A DNA stretch of 64,000 bases, taken from assembly GCF_947507565.1 (NCBI RefSeq), contig NC_089193.1, positions 1,670,325 through 1,734,324 of the forward strand. Direction: 5' to 3'. Below, piece after piece: positions 16,221-27,600 of the stretch; the stretch's first letter is position 1, and every line of letters starts with the position of its first letter. Below the pieces are notes generated by a model, which was given only the letters and a program-made list of their open reading frames with translations, ran no database searches and had not been told where the DNA came from. This stretch comes from Oscarella lobularis (taxonomy: Eukaryota > Porifera > Homoscleromorpha > Homosclerophorida > Oscarellidae). The position numbers and the translations under genes are program-made.

Positions 16221-16807
16221 TTCAACTTGTATCCCTAATGTACCTACTGATAAAAAACATCAGTCCAGCCCCGCGTAACGCGAGTCGCATTAAGATGGCG
16301 GAGAAAAGTTTGCGAGCCTCGTGGAAACGGTGGTCCTCTAAGTAGGCTCGTTCTACGCGCGCACAGACTAGTCTCACTAGCAGAAATCGGAAATCGTTGA
16401 CAACAGCAGAGATCGAGACCGGCGCATTCCGAGCGATGCAGCGGGCCTCTACAACGCGAAGCGATATCATGGGCTTTAACAGCTAATAAGGAGAAGAACA
16501 GGGAGAGAAAAAGAAGTGGGCCCCTATCGATTTTCCACGTGCACTGCTGGATAAGAGCCAAGGTGAGTCCTATGGAAGCTTCTTTATTACAATCTTGTCT
16601 ATGATGCATTCACCAATGGGAATCTCTCTGAATATCCGTGTAGTCATTCAAATGTGTTATTATCTGAGCTTATTTGAATGATTAATTAAATAATTGAAAT
16701 TATGCACTGACTCTTAATTTATTGAATTTTTCTAGACAACAACTAAAGGAGACTGGAGAGAGGATCTCTCAGCAAATCAAGTGTCTCTCGTAAAGGTATG
16801 ATGTCCC
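16221..16807. other. satellite boundary to START cluster; possible small plus-strand transcript
   Basis: No convincing gene. On the plus strand an ATG at 16296 opens a 16-codon frame. A good donor sits at about 16561 (CCAAG before GTGAGT) and a good acceptor (TTTTTCTAG) ends at about 16735. The following 60-70 bp is open and runs to a TGA at about 16802. These could be exons of a short or non-coding RNA, but no protein family is recognisable and the frame chain is not unique. Confidence 0.2.
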
Positions 16808-17717
16808 CTACTCCGTTTCGAGTTTTTCTCGCTTGCTGTAATCCTTGGCGTAAAATTTCGTTATTGAATCGTGCATACCAGTGGCTGCTTTCCCGGAAAT
16901 AAGATTGATGGCCATTTTGGGTATGCTACCCTTCAAATCTAACTTGTTGACGAAAGTAGCCCGAGTCGAATCCGCGTCCTCCTCGTCCACTCGAAAAATA
17001 AACCCAGAATTCATTTCACCCCTTTGTAAGTCAAAAATTAGAGAGTCGTAGGCCTAAATCGGCGATTTCCTTGCCTTATGAAATTCGGTGTTATTGGAGC
17101 ACTGGGATGAGTCGTTGGTTTCATTAGAACCACAATCTGCTTGGGCTCCTTTCTGATTTTTTTGTCTGAGACGAAGTCTCGGTTTTTGATTGGCACTGGC
17201 AGTTTTAGAACTCTAGATATAAGGACTTTGGGTAGCTAGAACGAACTCGCGAGGGCCTAACGTACGTGTGTAAAACGGACAGCTCCCCATTGGACTCGAG
17301 CTCGTCGAAAACGATGATTCGTTCATCCCAAGCCAAGCGCACGTCTCGAACGTTAAGCATTTCGTAAACTAAGACGATAACCACTGACAATAGAGGACTT
17401 TTTCTCTTTGGCTTTGGTGACCCCGCAGCCAAGGGCGTGGCAAAAAGTTCATTCCTGATCTATCGGCTCTACCTGCTTGCATGGGAATTCCCTTGAAGAG
17501 CATCTTTCCCTAAGAGTCAGTTCCTCCGGTTTTTATCTCTCTCCCGTCCTGACTCCTATACCTTCACTTGTCGTATCGTTTCGCTGTTTTCCTTGCTTTT
17601 CCACACTTCTACGGCGGGCGTCTTTTTAGACAGAGTCCACCCGTCGTTTTCACCGGCCTCTGCGGCCGAGAAAAGACGCTCAAAGTCGTCTTCGGTGAAG
17701 GGGTCTTTCTCAGCCAT
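16808..17717 (-). CDS. START-domain lipid-transfer protein, copy A
   Basis: Five exons (17717-17562, 17509-17473, 17368-17266, 17212-17075, 17021-16808) give 215 residues, essentially one START domain and nothing else. Recognisable parts are an N-terminal DPFTEDDFERLF helix, the KNRDFVS strand region after KLPVP, and the C-terminal DLKGSIPKMAINLISGKA motif that precedes the lid helix. The best family fit is the PCTP/STARD10/STARD7 group (SNRDxV and DLKGxIPxxxxN signatures), so it probably carries a phospholipid or similar lipid in the cytosol; the ligand cannot be read from sequence. Intron 4 starts with GC (AAG then GCAAGG) instead of GT. It lies 109 bp downstream of copy B in the same orientation. 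The start matches MATGDPF in copy B. Confidence 0.85.
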
Positions 17718-17786
17718 AAACAATGAGGAAGGGGGATGTGATTAGGGGGAGAGAGAGATAATGTAATCTGTCGCGTGTGCACAACA

Positions 17787-17792
17787 TTTATT
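17787..17792 (-). promoter_or_regulatory. poly(A) signal of START copy B
   Basis: AATAAA on the minus strand, about 35 bp after the copy B stop codon and about 70 bp before the copy A start codon. Copy B must therefore end, and copy A begin, within roughly 100 bp. Confidence 0.5.
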
Positions 17793-17826
17793 GTTCGCAA
17801 CAATTCGAAAAAACAGTTCGTTTTTT

Positions 17827-18780
17827 TTAATTTGCTTTGGGTCGCTTGCTGTATTCTTTGGCGTAGAATTTCGGTATCGATTCAAAGGTCATGACAGCGG
17901 CCTTGGTCGATACGAAATTGATGGCGATCATAGGTAACTTGCCCTTCAAATCCGTTTTACTATAAAACAAGACTTCACTCGAGTTGGGATCGTCTTTATC
18001 CGCTTGTAGAATAAAGGCCCCATTGAGGTCACCCCTGCAAAAAGAGAAATCAATTTTTTTATTGATTTTGTGTTGTAAGACTACCTTATGAAATCGGGTT
18101 TTTCTGGTGCACTGGGGTGCGTTGTTGGTTTCAGTAGAATCAATATTCTGTTGGCCTCCTTTCTGATCCCTCGAGCGGAAACGAAGTCGCGTCGTTTGAT
18201 CAGTGGCCCCGGTAGTTTTATAACACTAGAAAACACCATTTATGTTTTTTGCAACTTAACTAAGTGTACTACTAGCTTACGAGTACAAAGCAGACCACTC
18301 TCCGTCAATGTCAGATTCGATCACTTTCATACACTGGAGTGGCTCGTCCCACTTCACCCTTAGTTCCGGATCGTTAGTCATTTCGAATACTGAAAGCGAG
18401 CATAGGTCAAAGAGACAATAGAGGGAGTTACATGCATGCACCCATTGACCCAACCATGCATGCATGAATACCAGATAAGGTAACACCTTTCCCGGCCGGC
18501 GAGCGCCTTACTGTATTCTGCTTACGGTCTTCTAGTGAAATCCCTGGAAATTTCATCGTTCCCTAATAGTCGTCAATTGTTTCGTTGTCTCCGCATTTCA
18601 CTAGTTCACACGCACCTTGAGTTGTCTCACTGGGTCGCTCTTTTCGGCGAATTTCCACACTGTCAGGCCGGGCATTTGCTTTGCCTGCGTCCACCCGTCC
18701 TTTAACTCCTGTTCGTCGACCTTCACGGCGTCGAAAATACGCTCAAAGTCCTCATCGGTGAACGGATCTCCCGTGGCCAT
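17827..18780 (-). CDS. START-domain lipid-transfer protein, copy B
   Basis: Five exons (18780-18616, 18562-18526, 18389-18281, 18225-18085, 18034-17827) give 219 residues. Exon order and phases are the same as in copies A and C, including the 37-bp second exon. The domain runs from MATGDPFTDEDFERIFD through NDPELRVKWDEP and KLPGPLIKRRDFVS to DLKGKLPMIAINFVSTKA. It is more similar to copy A than to C by eye (shared DPFTxxDFER and KFYAKxYSKR at the ends). An in-frame ATG 21 bp upstream (18801) would add seven residues; I prefer 18780 because it matches copy A. PCTP-like single-START family; ligand unknown. Confidence 0.87.
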
Positions 18781-18914
18781 TGAGTAACAGGGCGTGGTCA
18801 CTAACGAATAACGTTTTTCGCGATCCCGTATCGGAAAAAAAGCAAATTTAGTGATTCAAATTCTTTTAATTGCGTCCTCTTTTCTAACTAAACGTCTGCA
18901 GTTGCACGCAGTAT

Positions 18915-19799
18915 CTACTTTTGGTCCTCTTTCTTTAGGTACGTCTTCTTGTAGTAGTCAGTCATTTCGTCTCCCATGGCGAATGCTCGCGACTCGGCAA
19001 CGAAATTGACGACAGATGCGGGCAGCCATCCTTTCAAATCAAACTGCTGTATGAAGACGAGGTGGCTAGTGTTCGGATCATCTTTGTCAGAAGAAATGCG
19101 AACAGACGACAGCAAAATATCAGCTCTAAAACCAAGGTAAGCACTTATAAACAAATAGAGACACAATAGATAAAAAATGTACCGAATGGGACTTGACTTG
19201 GGTGGACATTTGGGATGAGTAGCATTCTTGTACACAATCAACGTCTCATTGGGACTTCTAATAGTCTTGGCGTGTAGCAGAACGTCTCTGTTGCTACACG
19301 GCATCGGCATCTTGATAACCCTAGATTAGAATCCCCGCTCCAAAATCAATGTAGCAAAAAAGAAGGTCTCTATAGAAACCAGTAAACAATCTTTGTATCG
19401 TCGTCGAGTATATCGATGTCTTTCATATCCTTAGCCATTGTGTCCCACTCCCCCCGAATATTCATGTCATTGATAATTTTCTCCACTACGTATAGAACAA
19501 AGGAGATCGCACCAGCACTTCTACTTCCGTGTCACGCAACCATACTAATATCCATCGGAATTCCCTCGAAAACGGCTTTGCACTGAACGATTCGAATGGT
19601 GGGTGAGCTGAGGTGAGCTGCGAAAAGGTTTTCTCACCATTGTCACTCGATGTTTTCCCGTGTTCTTCGTGTAGCGATACATTTTCGCTTCGAGACGCTC
19701 GTTGACGAGTTTCCAGTCGGCTTCAGCGTTTTCCAGGTCTCTCGCCTTCTGGATCTCCTCGTCGGTGAGGCCGTCGTCGAAAGGGGAACTCGAAGCCAT
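18915..19799 (-). CDS. START-domain lipid-transfer protein, copy C
   Basis: Five exons (19799-19638, 19582-19546, 19485-19380, 19320-19183, 19125-18915) give 217 residues. The first and last thirds have diverged from copies A and B, but intron positions and phases are identical and exon 2 is again 37 bp. Visible START features are the TKIVYW strand, IKMPMPCSNRDVLL, and FDLKGWLPASVVNFVAES near the C-terminus. CSNRD and DLKGWLP are closest to the PCTP (STARD2) pattern of the three copies. The donor of intron 3 (GTTTCT) is weak. It is divergent from the kinase fusion gene, with only 144 bp between the two start codons. Confidence 0.85.
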
Positions 19800-19943
19800 T
19801 GGAATGTGCAAAGCAGCGTCGTCAATATTAACAGATCGACATGGCCCGTTTTCCGGAAGAGGCGTGTGAATAGGCGCGTTTGCGCTCGATAACGCGCGCC
19901 GAGTGGGGACACCCCGGACAGGTCCTCCCGAACTTGCTGACTA
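19800..19943. promoter_or_regulatory. divergent promoter, START copy C and kinase fusion
   Basis: A 144-bp segment separates two start codons pointing away from each other, so any core promoters must overlap or abut. It is GC-rich with several CG dinucleotides and GCGCGC runs. No TATA box is evident. Confidence 0.5.
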
Positions 19944-22900
19944 ATGGCTTCAGAGTCGTCCCCAGTCGATTTGGAGCAGAAAAAGAAGGTCGAAAGTCTT
20001 CGACAGCGGGTGCCCTACGAACTACAGGAGACGAAAACCTACGTGTGGCACAAAAAGGACGTTCTCGGACGTGGATCGTTCGGAAAAGTCTGCCGCGGTT
20101 GGAATAAGGTACAAAAGGGCGCGAAACGCTCTGCATAGCACTCTAAAACGCAACGAAAACGGGTGGGGGGCTTCGACGCGACCCGGAAGCAAAACTGACT
20201 AGATTCGAATTTTTTAGCAATTTTTCGACGTCGTAGCGGTAAAAATAGTGCGCAGAGAGCACTACGAACGCGATGCGAAAGTTCGCGAGAATTTGGTGCG
20301 CGAAATAAAAATTCAGAAGAATTTGGGCGACTGTGAAAACGTCGTGAAATTATTCGAAATCGAGGTGGAAGAGAAACAAAATTCGAGGATTTAGTATAGT
20401 GCTGAAATATTGATTAGAAAGCCAGCGAGGGACGGATACTCATTATGGAATTATGCGACAGCGATTTGCAGCAGCACTTGAAGAGGGTAAAGGGTCTGGA
20501 TGAGAGCTCCACGAAGGATTTTCTCAAGCAAATCGGTAGGATAGGAAACATAGATAGGGATTAGATTAAATTTATTTATTAGCCAACGGGTTGAAAAGAA
20601 TGCACAATGCCGGAATTGTTCACAGGGATCTAAAACCGGGGAATATCCTCCTGAAAAGAGATGCGCTGACTCATAAGATTACTGTAAGTTGGGAAGAGAG
20701 CATTGTCTCTGATTTTAGAGGCGTTGGGTTTAGTACAAATTGGCTGATTTTGGGTTCGCGCGATCGTTTCTGAGCGACGAGCAGAAAACGCTTCAAATGC
20801 AGTCTCTCGCTGGAACTCCCGTTTTTATGGTATCCAAGACAAGAAGACGCAGTACTGTTTTATATTCATTTGTCTACTTTTTTTTAGGCACCTGAGGCTT
20901 TAGAATGCGTTTTTTATCACGGAAAGGTTCGTTGTAGATTTTCTTTCTATATTAGATCTGTTTTCATTTTTTGCGTAGACTTATGATCAGAAAGTCGACT
21001 TGTGGAGTGTCGGCGCTTTGCTCTATAACTGCCTCATTGGCAAGCCGGGCTTCTATGCGGTATCAAAATACAAGCTAACGAGAAAGAATTCTTTATGACG
21101 ACTCTTGCAGAATTTGCAAATGATTTTGGATATACTGAAACGAAAGGGCGACGCTATTGCGTTCGAACGAAACGCGCCGGGCGGAACGCGCTACATAAAC
21201 GAGCTACCCCCTGAAGTCGATTCTCGTCTATCAAAGTAGCGAAACCAAAAGTCTTAGAGATTTTCTTCTCAAGACATTTTCACCCTAGGAGTTTCAAGGA
21301 AAAGATGAACGATTTAATGAGACGTCTTCTCGCTCTCGACGCGAAGAAGCGCATGTCTTATCCGGATTTTTTCAGTTTTGTCGACTCGCTGAACGCCGGC
21401 GAAATCGTCTTGTTTCACGTCGGACCCGGGCAACGTTACGAAATCAGCCCCAATCCGAATGAAAGGTAACGTAGTGGACTCTCGATTTTTTAGTGGAGTT
21501 TTATTTTCTAGTTGCAAATCGTTGATTGCGCGGCTATTGTCTCGCGCTCGTTTACCGTGCCCGCGCGATCGTGCCGTTGTAATCACCGAACGGGGAGTCG
21601 AAAATCTGGCCAATTTTGACGACGTTCCGGAATTTTTGAAAGTCCCAAAAGTGAGCCTCGCACAACGAGACGAAATTAAAAAAAAATCACTAATCTATTT
21701 GAAAGGAATCGCCTCGAATTTTCATCTACAACGAAGAAAGCCTTGATTCTTCGCTAGTTCCGAATTACATCAGTCCAGCTGTGAAACAACTGAGTATGCA
21801 ATGCATGGGACTTCGATTTGTGGCGTCACTATTTTTATAGATGAAAGCCTGCAGGATGCGACGGAAAGAAATCGGCTTATTTACAATGTGACGTCGTCAA
21901 ATTATTGATTTTTCCTCGTTATTCTGGGGGTTTAGGCGAAAAAGCTTGCTGATTTTTGTGAGTTTGTTCTCAAGGACGCGCGAGAATGGACTAATAGTCA
22001 AATCAAAGGACTTCACTGCTACCAGTGCGTTTTAGAAGGGAGGCTAGGATTTCTTTGCGAAAGTCTTTCGCTTCTAGGGCTCTGCTTGCGACGTGCAACA
22101 AGGAAATGGGGCGAGTTTGCGCCGAGGCTTCGCAGATAAGGGAAGCGTTTTGCATCCGAGCCGCTTGCATGAAGGAGTGGTGCGTAAGAATACGAAAATG
22201 TTGAATTGACGCGTTTTCTATTGTTTCTATTTCAGCATGGAGGCGGATAGGGAATGCTTAGCTCAATTCAAGACTGCGGCAGTGGATTCTTTGAACGCTG
22301 GCTTTGAGCAATTTCACGAAAAGGAGAAACAGGTACATTTAGGCATTAGACATTCGAGGTGGGTCTCTGCATAGACATTTGAAGTTTCTGTCGGACGTGG
22401 ACGAAGTCGTGGGAAAGAGCAGACAAACAATAGAGAACATCAAGGAGGTAAAGAACCAGCCTTTCGCCTCTAATCATCACTCCGAATTGGCCGCGCTCGT
22501 TCACATTGGCGACGAAGTGAAACGACTCTCGGTGCGAAATCTCCGTCTTGGGAGCTTTTGATAGAGAATCTATAATAGGGAGAGGAGAGTCTGAAGAAAG
22601 CCGAGTTTCTGCTCAGATCGACCAAGGACTATCACGTCGATTTTATAGACGAACTCCACAAGAGAATGAGGTAGAAATCTTTGGATATTTATCGTGAGAT
22701 TTTCTTGCGAGTCTTTGTTCTAAAGGGAGACCTATTTTCCTCTCCGCGAAGGCCGCTTTCTCTCCGAAGAGCTTCGTCTCCTCAGAACCAAGCGACTGGA
22801 GGAAGCTGTGAAGGAACTAATGGACGTGCAGCGAAATGTGAAGAAGTCCATATTCCAAGCAATGGCCCAGGTGAGAAGCAAAGGGAAAGGAAAGAACCTT

Positions 22901-23988
22901 GGCTATTGTGCGTTTAGGATGAAGCCTCCGAGACTGTGGTGGCTGAATTAAAGCACGAATTGCAGGAGAAAAAGCAGGCGTGTCAGCAACTACAAGGGAA
23001 ACTGAAAGAGATGATGGAAAAGAGAGCCGAAGAAGATCTATTGGCAAACGACGAAGTGGCTGACGATTTCGCCGATTTCTCCATAATTCCCCACGCGGAA
23101 TCACCAAAAGAAACAGCAACGGAAAAGAAAGACAACGGTCCTTTGGATTCTCCTGACGGAGCGGCGACGGCGGCGAATGAGCCGGATCCCGAAGCAACGA
23201 TCATTCATCTAAATCCCGAAGCAACGATTCAGCTCGATCAGCAGCCGTCGTTGGACGGCGATGTCGTCGTCAAAGTGCCGAAACTCGACGTGCAGAAAGC
23301 GTGTCAAGGACTGCAGCTCGCCGCGAATTTCTACCGCAATCTCGCAAAGTAAGAACGCACTCAGATCTTTAGAAACTTTTGAAATGGGATTTTTTTTCTT
23401 CAGGATGACGAGGGTTGGGGATTCGTTGCCCGCCACTTCGCCGGCTGACGGATCGTCGAGTAAATCGTCGAGCAGATCGTCGACTGTTCCTTTTTTGAGC
23501 GTTTCGCCGTCGGAAATTCCCCCGAGTGAAGATCTCAAGACACGAGTTACGGAAGTGGAAGGTTTCGAATATAGAAGGATTCAAGAGGCCCTTGGTAAGT
23601 GTTTAGTAGGGAAAAGGCGACTTGGTACAATACCTTTGGTTTGTTTTGAAAGGAAACAAAATTTCGCTGTCAAATTTTGGGATTGGAGATTTGATTGTGT
23701 TTTGGCCGACAAACGCTCTTAGGGTTTATCGCGCTATGACGACGACGAAGAATACCTACGTTTTGCACAAGGCTTCGTTGAAAGACTGGAGCTCAGAGTG
23801 AGACAATTGGATAGAGAATTTAACGAGTGAGTGTTAAGATTTTTTATAGGTCGTTGAGTGGACGAGCAATTTTGACGAGAGCAAAGAATGACCCCGTTGC
23901 CACGGTCGCCGGGGACGAGGACAAGTACAAGATGAATTCCGGTCAGAAATACTACGTTATTCGCGCTGATGTACAACAAACGCTTTGA
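19944..23988 (+). CDS. protein kinase fused to FIP200/ATG11-type autophagy scaffold
   Basis: A 966-residue protein from 22 exons: 19944-20108, 20218-20364, 20418-20535, 20583-20683, 20734-20829, 20888-20926, 20979-21059, 21111-21235, 21289-21465, 21512-21650, 21706-21793, 21841-21887, 21936-22024, 22078-22179, 22236-22332, 22385-22531, 22579-22670, 22726-22870, 22918-23348, 23404-23594, 23653-23797, 23850-23988. Every junction keeps frame. Residues about 36-322 are a complete kinase: GRGSFGKV loop (42-49), K64, E84, HRD with D159, N164, DFG (182-184), APE (210-212), PGFY. About 329-408 form a ubiquitin-like domain. The rest matches FIP200: IYNVTAKKLADFCE (about 438-451), a coiled coil near 666-705, FADFSIIPH (716-724), and a claw domain (about 874-960) with FGIGDLIVFWP and SGQKYYVIRADV. 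The kinase end and the ubiquitin-like start share one exon (21289-21465). Kinase type is Atg1/ULK-like (ADFGFAR, RMSYPDFF) or TBK1-like (KPGNI, kinase then ubiquitin-like domain). The intron 15 acceptor choice is the least certain junction. Confidence 0.88.
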
Positions 23989-24039
23989 TTACGTTTTTTT
24001 CTATTCATATTTTGAGTGTTTTAATGTGTGAAGGTTGTC

Positions 24040-24045
24040 AATAAA
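24040..24045 (+). promoter_or_regulatory. poly(A) signal of the kinase fusion gene
   Basis: AATAAA 51 bp after the stop codon at 23988, the expected place for a 3' end signal. Confidence 0.6.
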
Positions 24046-24658
24046 CGCGCCGCGTAGATTCTAGAGGCAGACGAATCAGAACCGAATGACGCTGGCTCTC
24101 CATATCTCCAAGGTTTGCAAACTGCTACCGATACCTCCCTCTGCAAGCCATCTTTCCTTATAGAGGTACCCAAGACGCGGACAGATATATTAGAAGGTTC
24201 AGTGGATGGGTGAGCAATCAGATCTCCGAACCTTCGCAGGTAAGCGGGGCTAACCTTTGAGACAGACCAATGATCGAAGAGGCGGGGGGCGGGCACGTGG
24301 GTCATTTTTCTTGGGAATACCGGGTGTACTCGCGAGAGAGATCATTCCCATTTCCATTTCTTTACCAGTCGTAGATACTTAGTTTAGAAGCGATTTGGGT
24401 CTTTTGTTTTTTTGCGGCGTAATAAGGTCCGGTCCCCCAACGCCGGAGGCGTGAGCGCAGTATGGACAGATCACGCTCTCACGTGGTCGTCGTCCAATGG
24501 AAGCGGCGTGCTCAATCGCAGAATCGCGTGACGCACCCCGTTTCGGTACCAAGCAGAGCGATCGCCTCTTTAAACCCCGTCACGCTTCACTGAGTAGGGC
24601 CATCTCACTCACGCCTTGGAATAGTCAAAGCGATTGAAGGAAATTAACGACAGAGAAG
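24046..24658. other. intergenic, upstream region of large MAM receptor
   Basis: No exon chain is visible. The 3' part is the presumed promoter of the MAM receptor gene: a 14-bp element shared with the paralogue at 24542-24555 and a TTTAAA box near 24569. The 5' part holds only short frames with no recognisable protein. Confidence 0.5.
24542..24555 (+). promoter_or_regulatory. shared upstream element TTCGGTACCAAGCA (large receptor)
   Basis: The 14-mer TTCGGTACCAAGCA lies 117 bp before the large MAM receptor start codon. The same 14-mer lies 132 bp before the paralogue start codon (43878-43891). The surrounding upstream DNA is otherwise not alignable by eye, so this looks like a retained regulatory or start-site element. 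It contains the palindrome GGTACC. Confidence 0.5.
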
Positions 24659-27600
24659 ATGACAGCTTCTTGTCGTTGGCGAGCCTTCGCCACTCTCTTT
24701 GCACTCTTTTTGGCAAACAGTAAGAAAGCGGAACCCGGCCTTTTTTTGGCGAGATTGAACTGCCTGACTTTTATTTACCTGGTTACCTGGGCGATAGAGA
24801 AGAAACTACTCGTTTTCAGGGTTATTTGTAGGGCGTGGTTTGGCCAAAATACAATTGTGCATGATATTTGCAAACCGAGCCGCACGCTGGATTGCTTGCT
24901 AAAGACTTATCTCTCCCTAAGCAGAGTTGCCCTGACTTTCAGTTAGACCACGCTCGCCCCCTACTTTCCGTTTATAAGCATAAAAGGGGAGGAGCTGCCC
25001 TATTTTCATTCTATTGTTGTTTTCATCTTAGGTCAAGCGCAGCAACGTAAGCAAACCTACAGGAACCATCATCTTTATTAAAAAAAACACGATTTCCTCT
25101 CCTTAGCGCCGACGTGCGCCAGTCTGAAGCAGGACTTCGAAACGGGTTTGGGTCTCTTCTCCCAAAGCCGATCGGACGACTTCGATTGGACGCGCCGCTC
25201 TGGCCGCACGACGTCGTCGAACACGGGCCCGACCAGGGACTACGATCCAGGCACGGCGGCCGGCTGGTACGTTTACATCGAGACGTCGTTTCCGCGTAGA
25301 AACGGCGACGTGGCGCGAATCGATTCGACTTCGTTTCCGCCGCTTTTGCCGTCGAAAACGTGCACCATCCAATTCGGCTATCACATGTACGGCGCGACGA
25401 CGAGAACGCTCAACGTTTCGGTGACCGACGTCGTGACGAAGAAAGAATACATTCTCTTTTCGGAGACCGGGAACAAGGGAAATCAGTGGAATTGCGGGAG
25501 CATCAGTTTCGATCGGACGCAGATTACAGGCAATTGGACGGTGACGATAATTTTCGTGAAAAAAAGACGACGTGTTTAATTTTTTTGTTAGGTGTCTTTT
25601 ACTGGTGTACGGGGGACGAGTTGGTCGGGCGATATTGCGGTCGACGGTATCGAGCCGTCGCCTGGCTGCGGCTGCGGTAAGGCGAAGAACCAACGACGAC
25701 GGAATTCGAAACGTTTTTTTCGTTTATCTTGCAGCTGGTCCTTCGTATCCTTGCATTGAAACCGACACCGATTTTGACTCCGGCTGGGGCATGTTTAGCA
25801 ACAATGACACTGTGGACGATTTCAACTGGAGTCTACGACGAGGCACGACGCCGAGCTTTTTCACGGGTCCGATGCGGGATCACACTACGGGATCCGGTAA
25901 GGGCAAGAAATCTTTATGATAAAATTATCTTGATTCGGTTTCTCTATTTTAGGTCAGTACGCTTACATTGAGACAAGTTTTCCGCGAGCAAACGGCGACG
26001 AGGCGCATCTCTTTTCGAAGTGGATTCAGGGAAGTGGAAACGACTGCAGCTGCACGATGTCGTTCTGGTATCACATGTACGGCACCTCGACTGGCACGCT
26101 TCGAGTTGAGATCGAGAAAATGGGCCAGCAGGGACCTCGCGCTGTAGTCTGGTTGAAGACGGGAAACCAAGGCAATCAATGGATAAACGACTTCGTGTGT
26201 CTCAACTCGACGTCGCTCTATCGCATCGTTTTTGTCGGCGTTCGCGGAACGAGTTTCACAGGAGATATCGCCATCGATGACATAAAACTGAATAAATGCA
26301 ATTGTCCAAGTAACTTTGGCTTCTAAATAATAATTAATATTTTATTAAATTTCTTTTGTTTGTAGAGCCTTTACCGGCACCAATCCGTAAGACTCTCTTA
26401 AATTTAAGCACAGGGTTTTTGATTTTCTTTATATAGCCGTTATGCCTACCAATTGCACATTTGGCGTTGGCTCAACCGGCACTTTCTGCGATTGGAAGCA
26501 AGCCATATCTCCGGACGTCTTCTGGGAGACGAAGCACGGACAATCGGTGACTCCCGACACGGGACCCGACGGCGGTTACGGCGGAACGGGTCGCTACGCT
26601 CTCGTAACGAGCTCCGGTCAGACGGGCGCGGCAATCATGATGGGCCCGTGGATCAAGTACAACGAATCGAAGAACGCTCAACTGACAATAGCGTATAATA
26701 TGTACGGAAAAGACATCGTTAATCTCACTGTCGGCTACGAGATGATGTTGTACGACGACACTGTGGGTCTCGTTCCGCAGCCGGTCGTGCCACTGCAGAC
26801 GTATCAAGGCGATCAGGGGCAGGGATGGAATGTGATGACTATTGATTTGGCGGCGGCTATTGGCGGAAAGAGTTGCGGCGGGGGCATGATCATTTTCCGA
26901 ATTCACATTACGGCTTTTGTCGACGGAAGCGATTTGGGCGACATCGCCATTGACAGCATCATATTTTCACCTAAGCCAGCCAGTAAGACTAAGAGAAATA
27001 GAGTAATTATGCATAATAAGACGAATCCACGTCTCTAATTAATTAATTAATTAATTAATTATTTAAATCTTGTTTTAGATCCTTGCCGTGATGACCAGTT
27101 TGCCTGTCCCTTCTTCTTCGGTTTTAGCTGTTTGACGAACGTCCGATGTAACGGACATCAAAACTGTTCCACGGCCGACGACGAGGCCAACTGCCCGGAG
27201 AGTTGCGATTTCGAGTCGGGATTCTGCACGTGGCGAAACGGAACGACCGACACGGAGCAGTGGACGCGACGACAGGGCCGCACGCCGTCGTTTAACACGG
27301 GCCCGTCCAGCGATCACACGACAGGAAGCAGCTCAGGTGAATATTATCTACATGCGAAATTTTATTTATAACTGATTTGTTTAAATAAGGCTATTATCTT
27401 TATTTGGAAACGAGCGGATCTCGTCCGGGTGACTACGCCGAACTCTTGTCGCCGCAATTCTCTCAAACGGGCGCGCAATGTTTGATCTCCTTCTGGTATC
27501 ACATGTACGGGTCGTCGATCGGCACGCTTCAAGTCGTTCTCAAGTCGTCGAGCGGACAACGCGTCCTTTGGCAGCTAGCCGGAAATCAGGGAAACGTGTG

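Noticed and set aside
1-16238. Many 60-94-codon open frames on both strands of the satellite
   Set aside because: All are periodic readings of the 25-bp unit, change frame with each unit and repeat with the higher-order blocks.
16222-16609. Overlapping minus-strand frames of 82 and 121 codons
   Set aside because: No family resemblance, low-complexity composition, and no supporting splice structure.
22375-22384. Acceptor at GCATAG (22374) for exon 16 of the kinase fusion
   Set aside because: It would shift the frame away from the coding HLKFLSDVDEVV reading. The acceptor at 22384 keeps frame with both neighbours.
19944-23988. A plain TBK1/IKK-epsilon orthologue
   Set aside because: The kinase lacks the usual TBK1 activation segment, and the region after the ubiquitin-like domain matches FIP200 and ends in a claw, which TBK1 does not have. 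TBK1-like ancestry is kept as a hypothesis.
25103-25693. 196-codon minus-strand frame
   Set aside because: Antisense to the first MAM domain of the giant receptor, with no recognisable domain.
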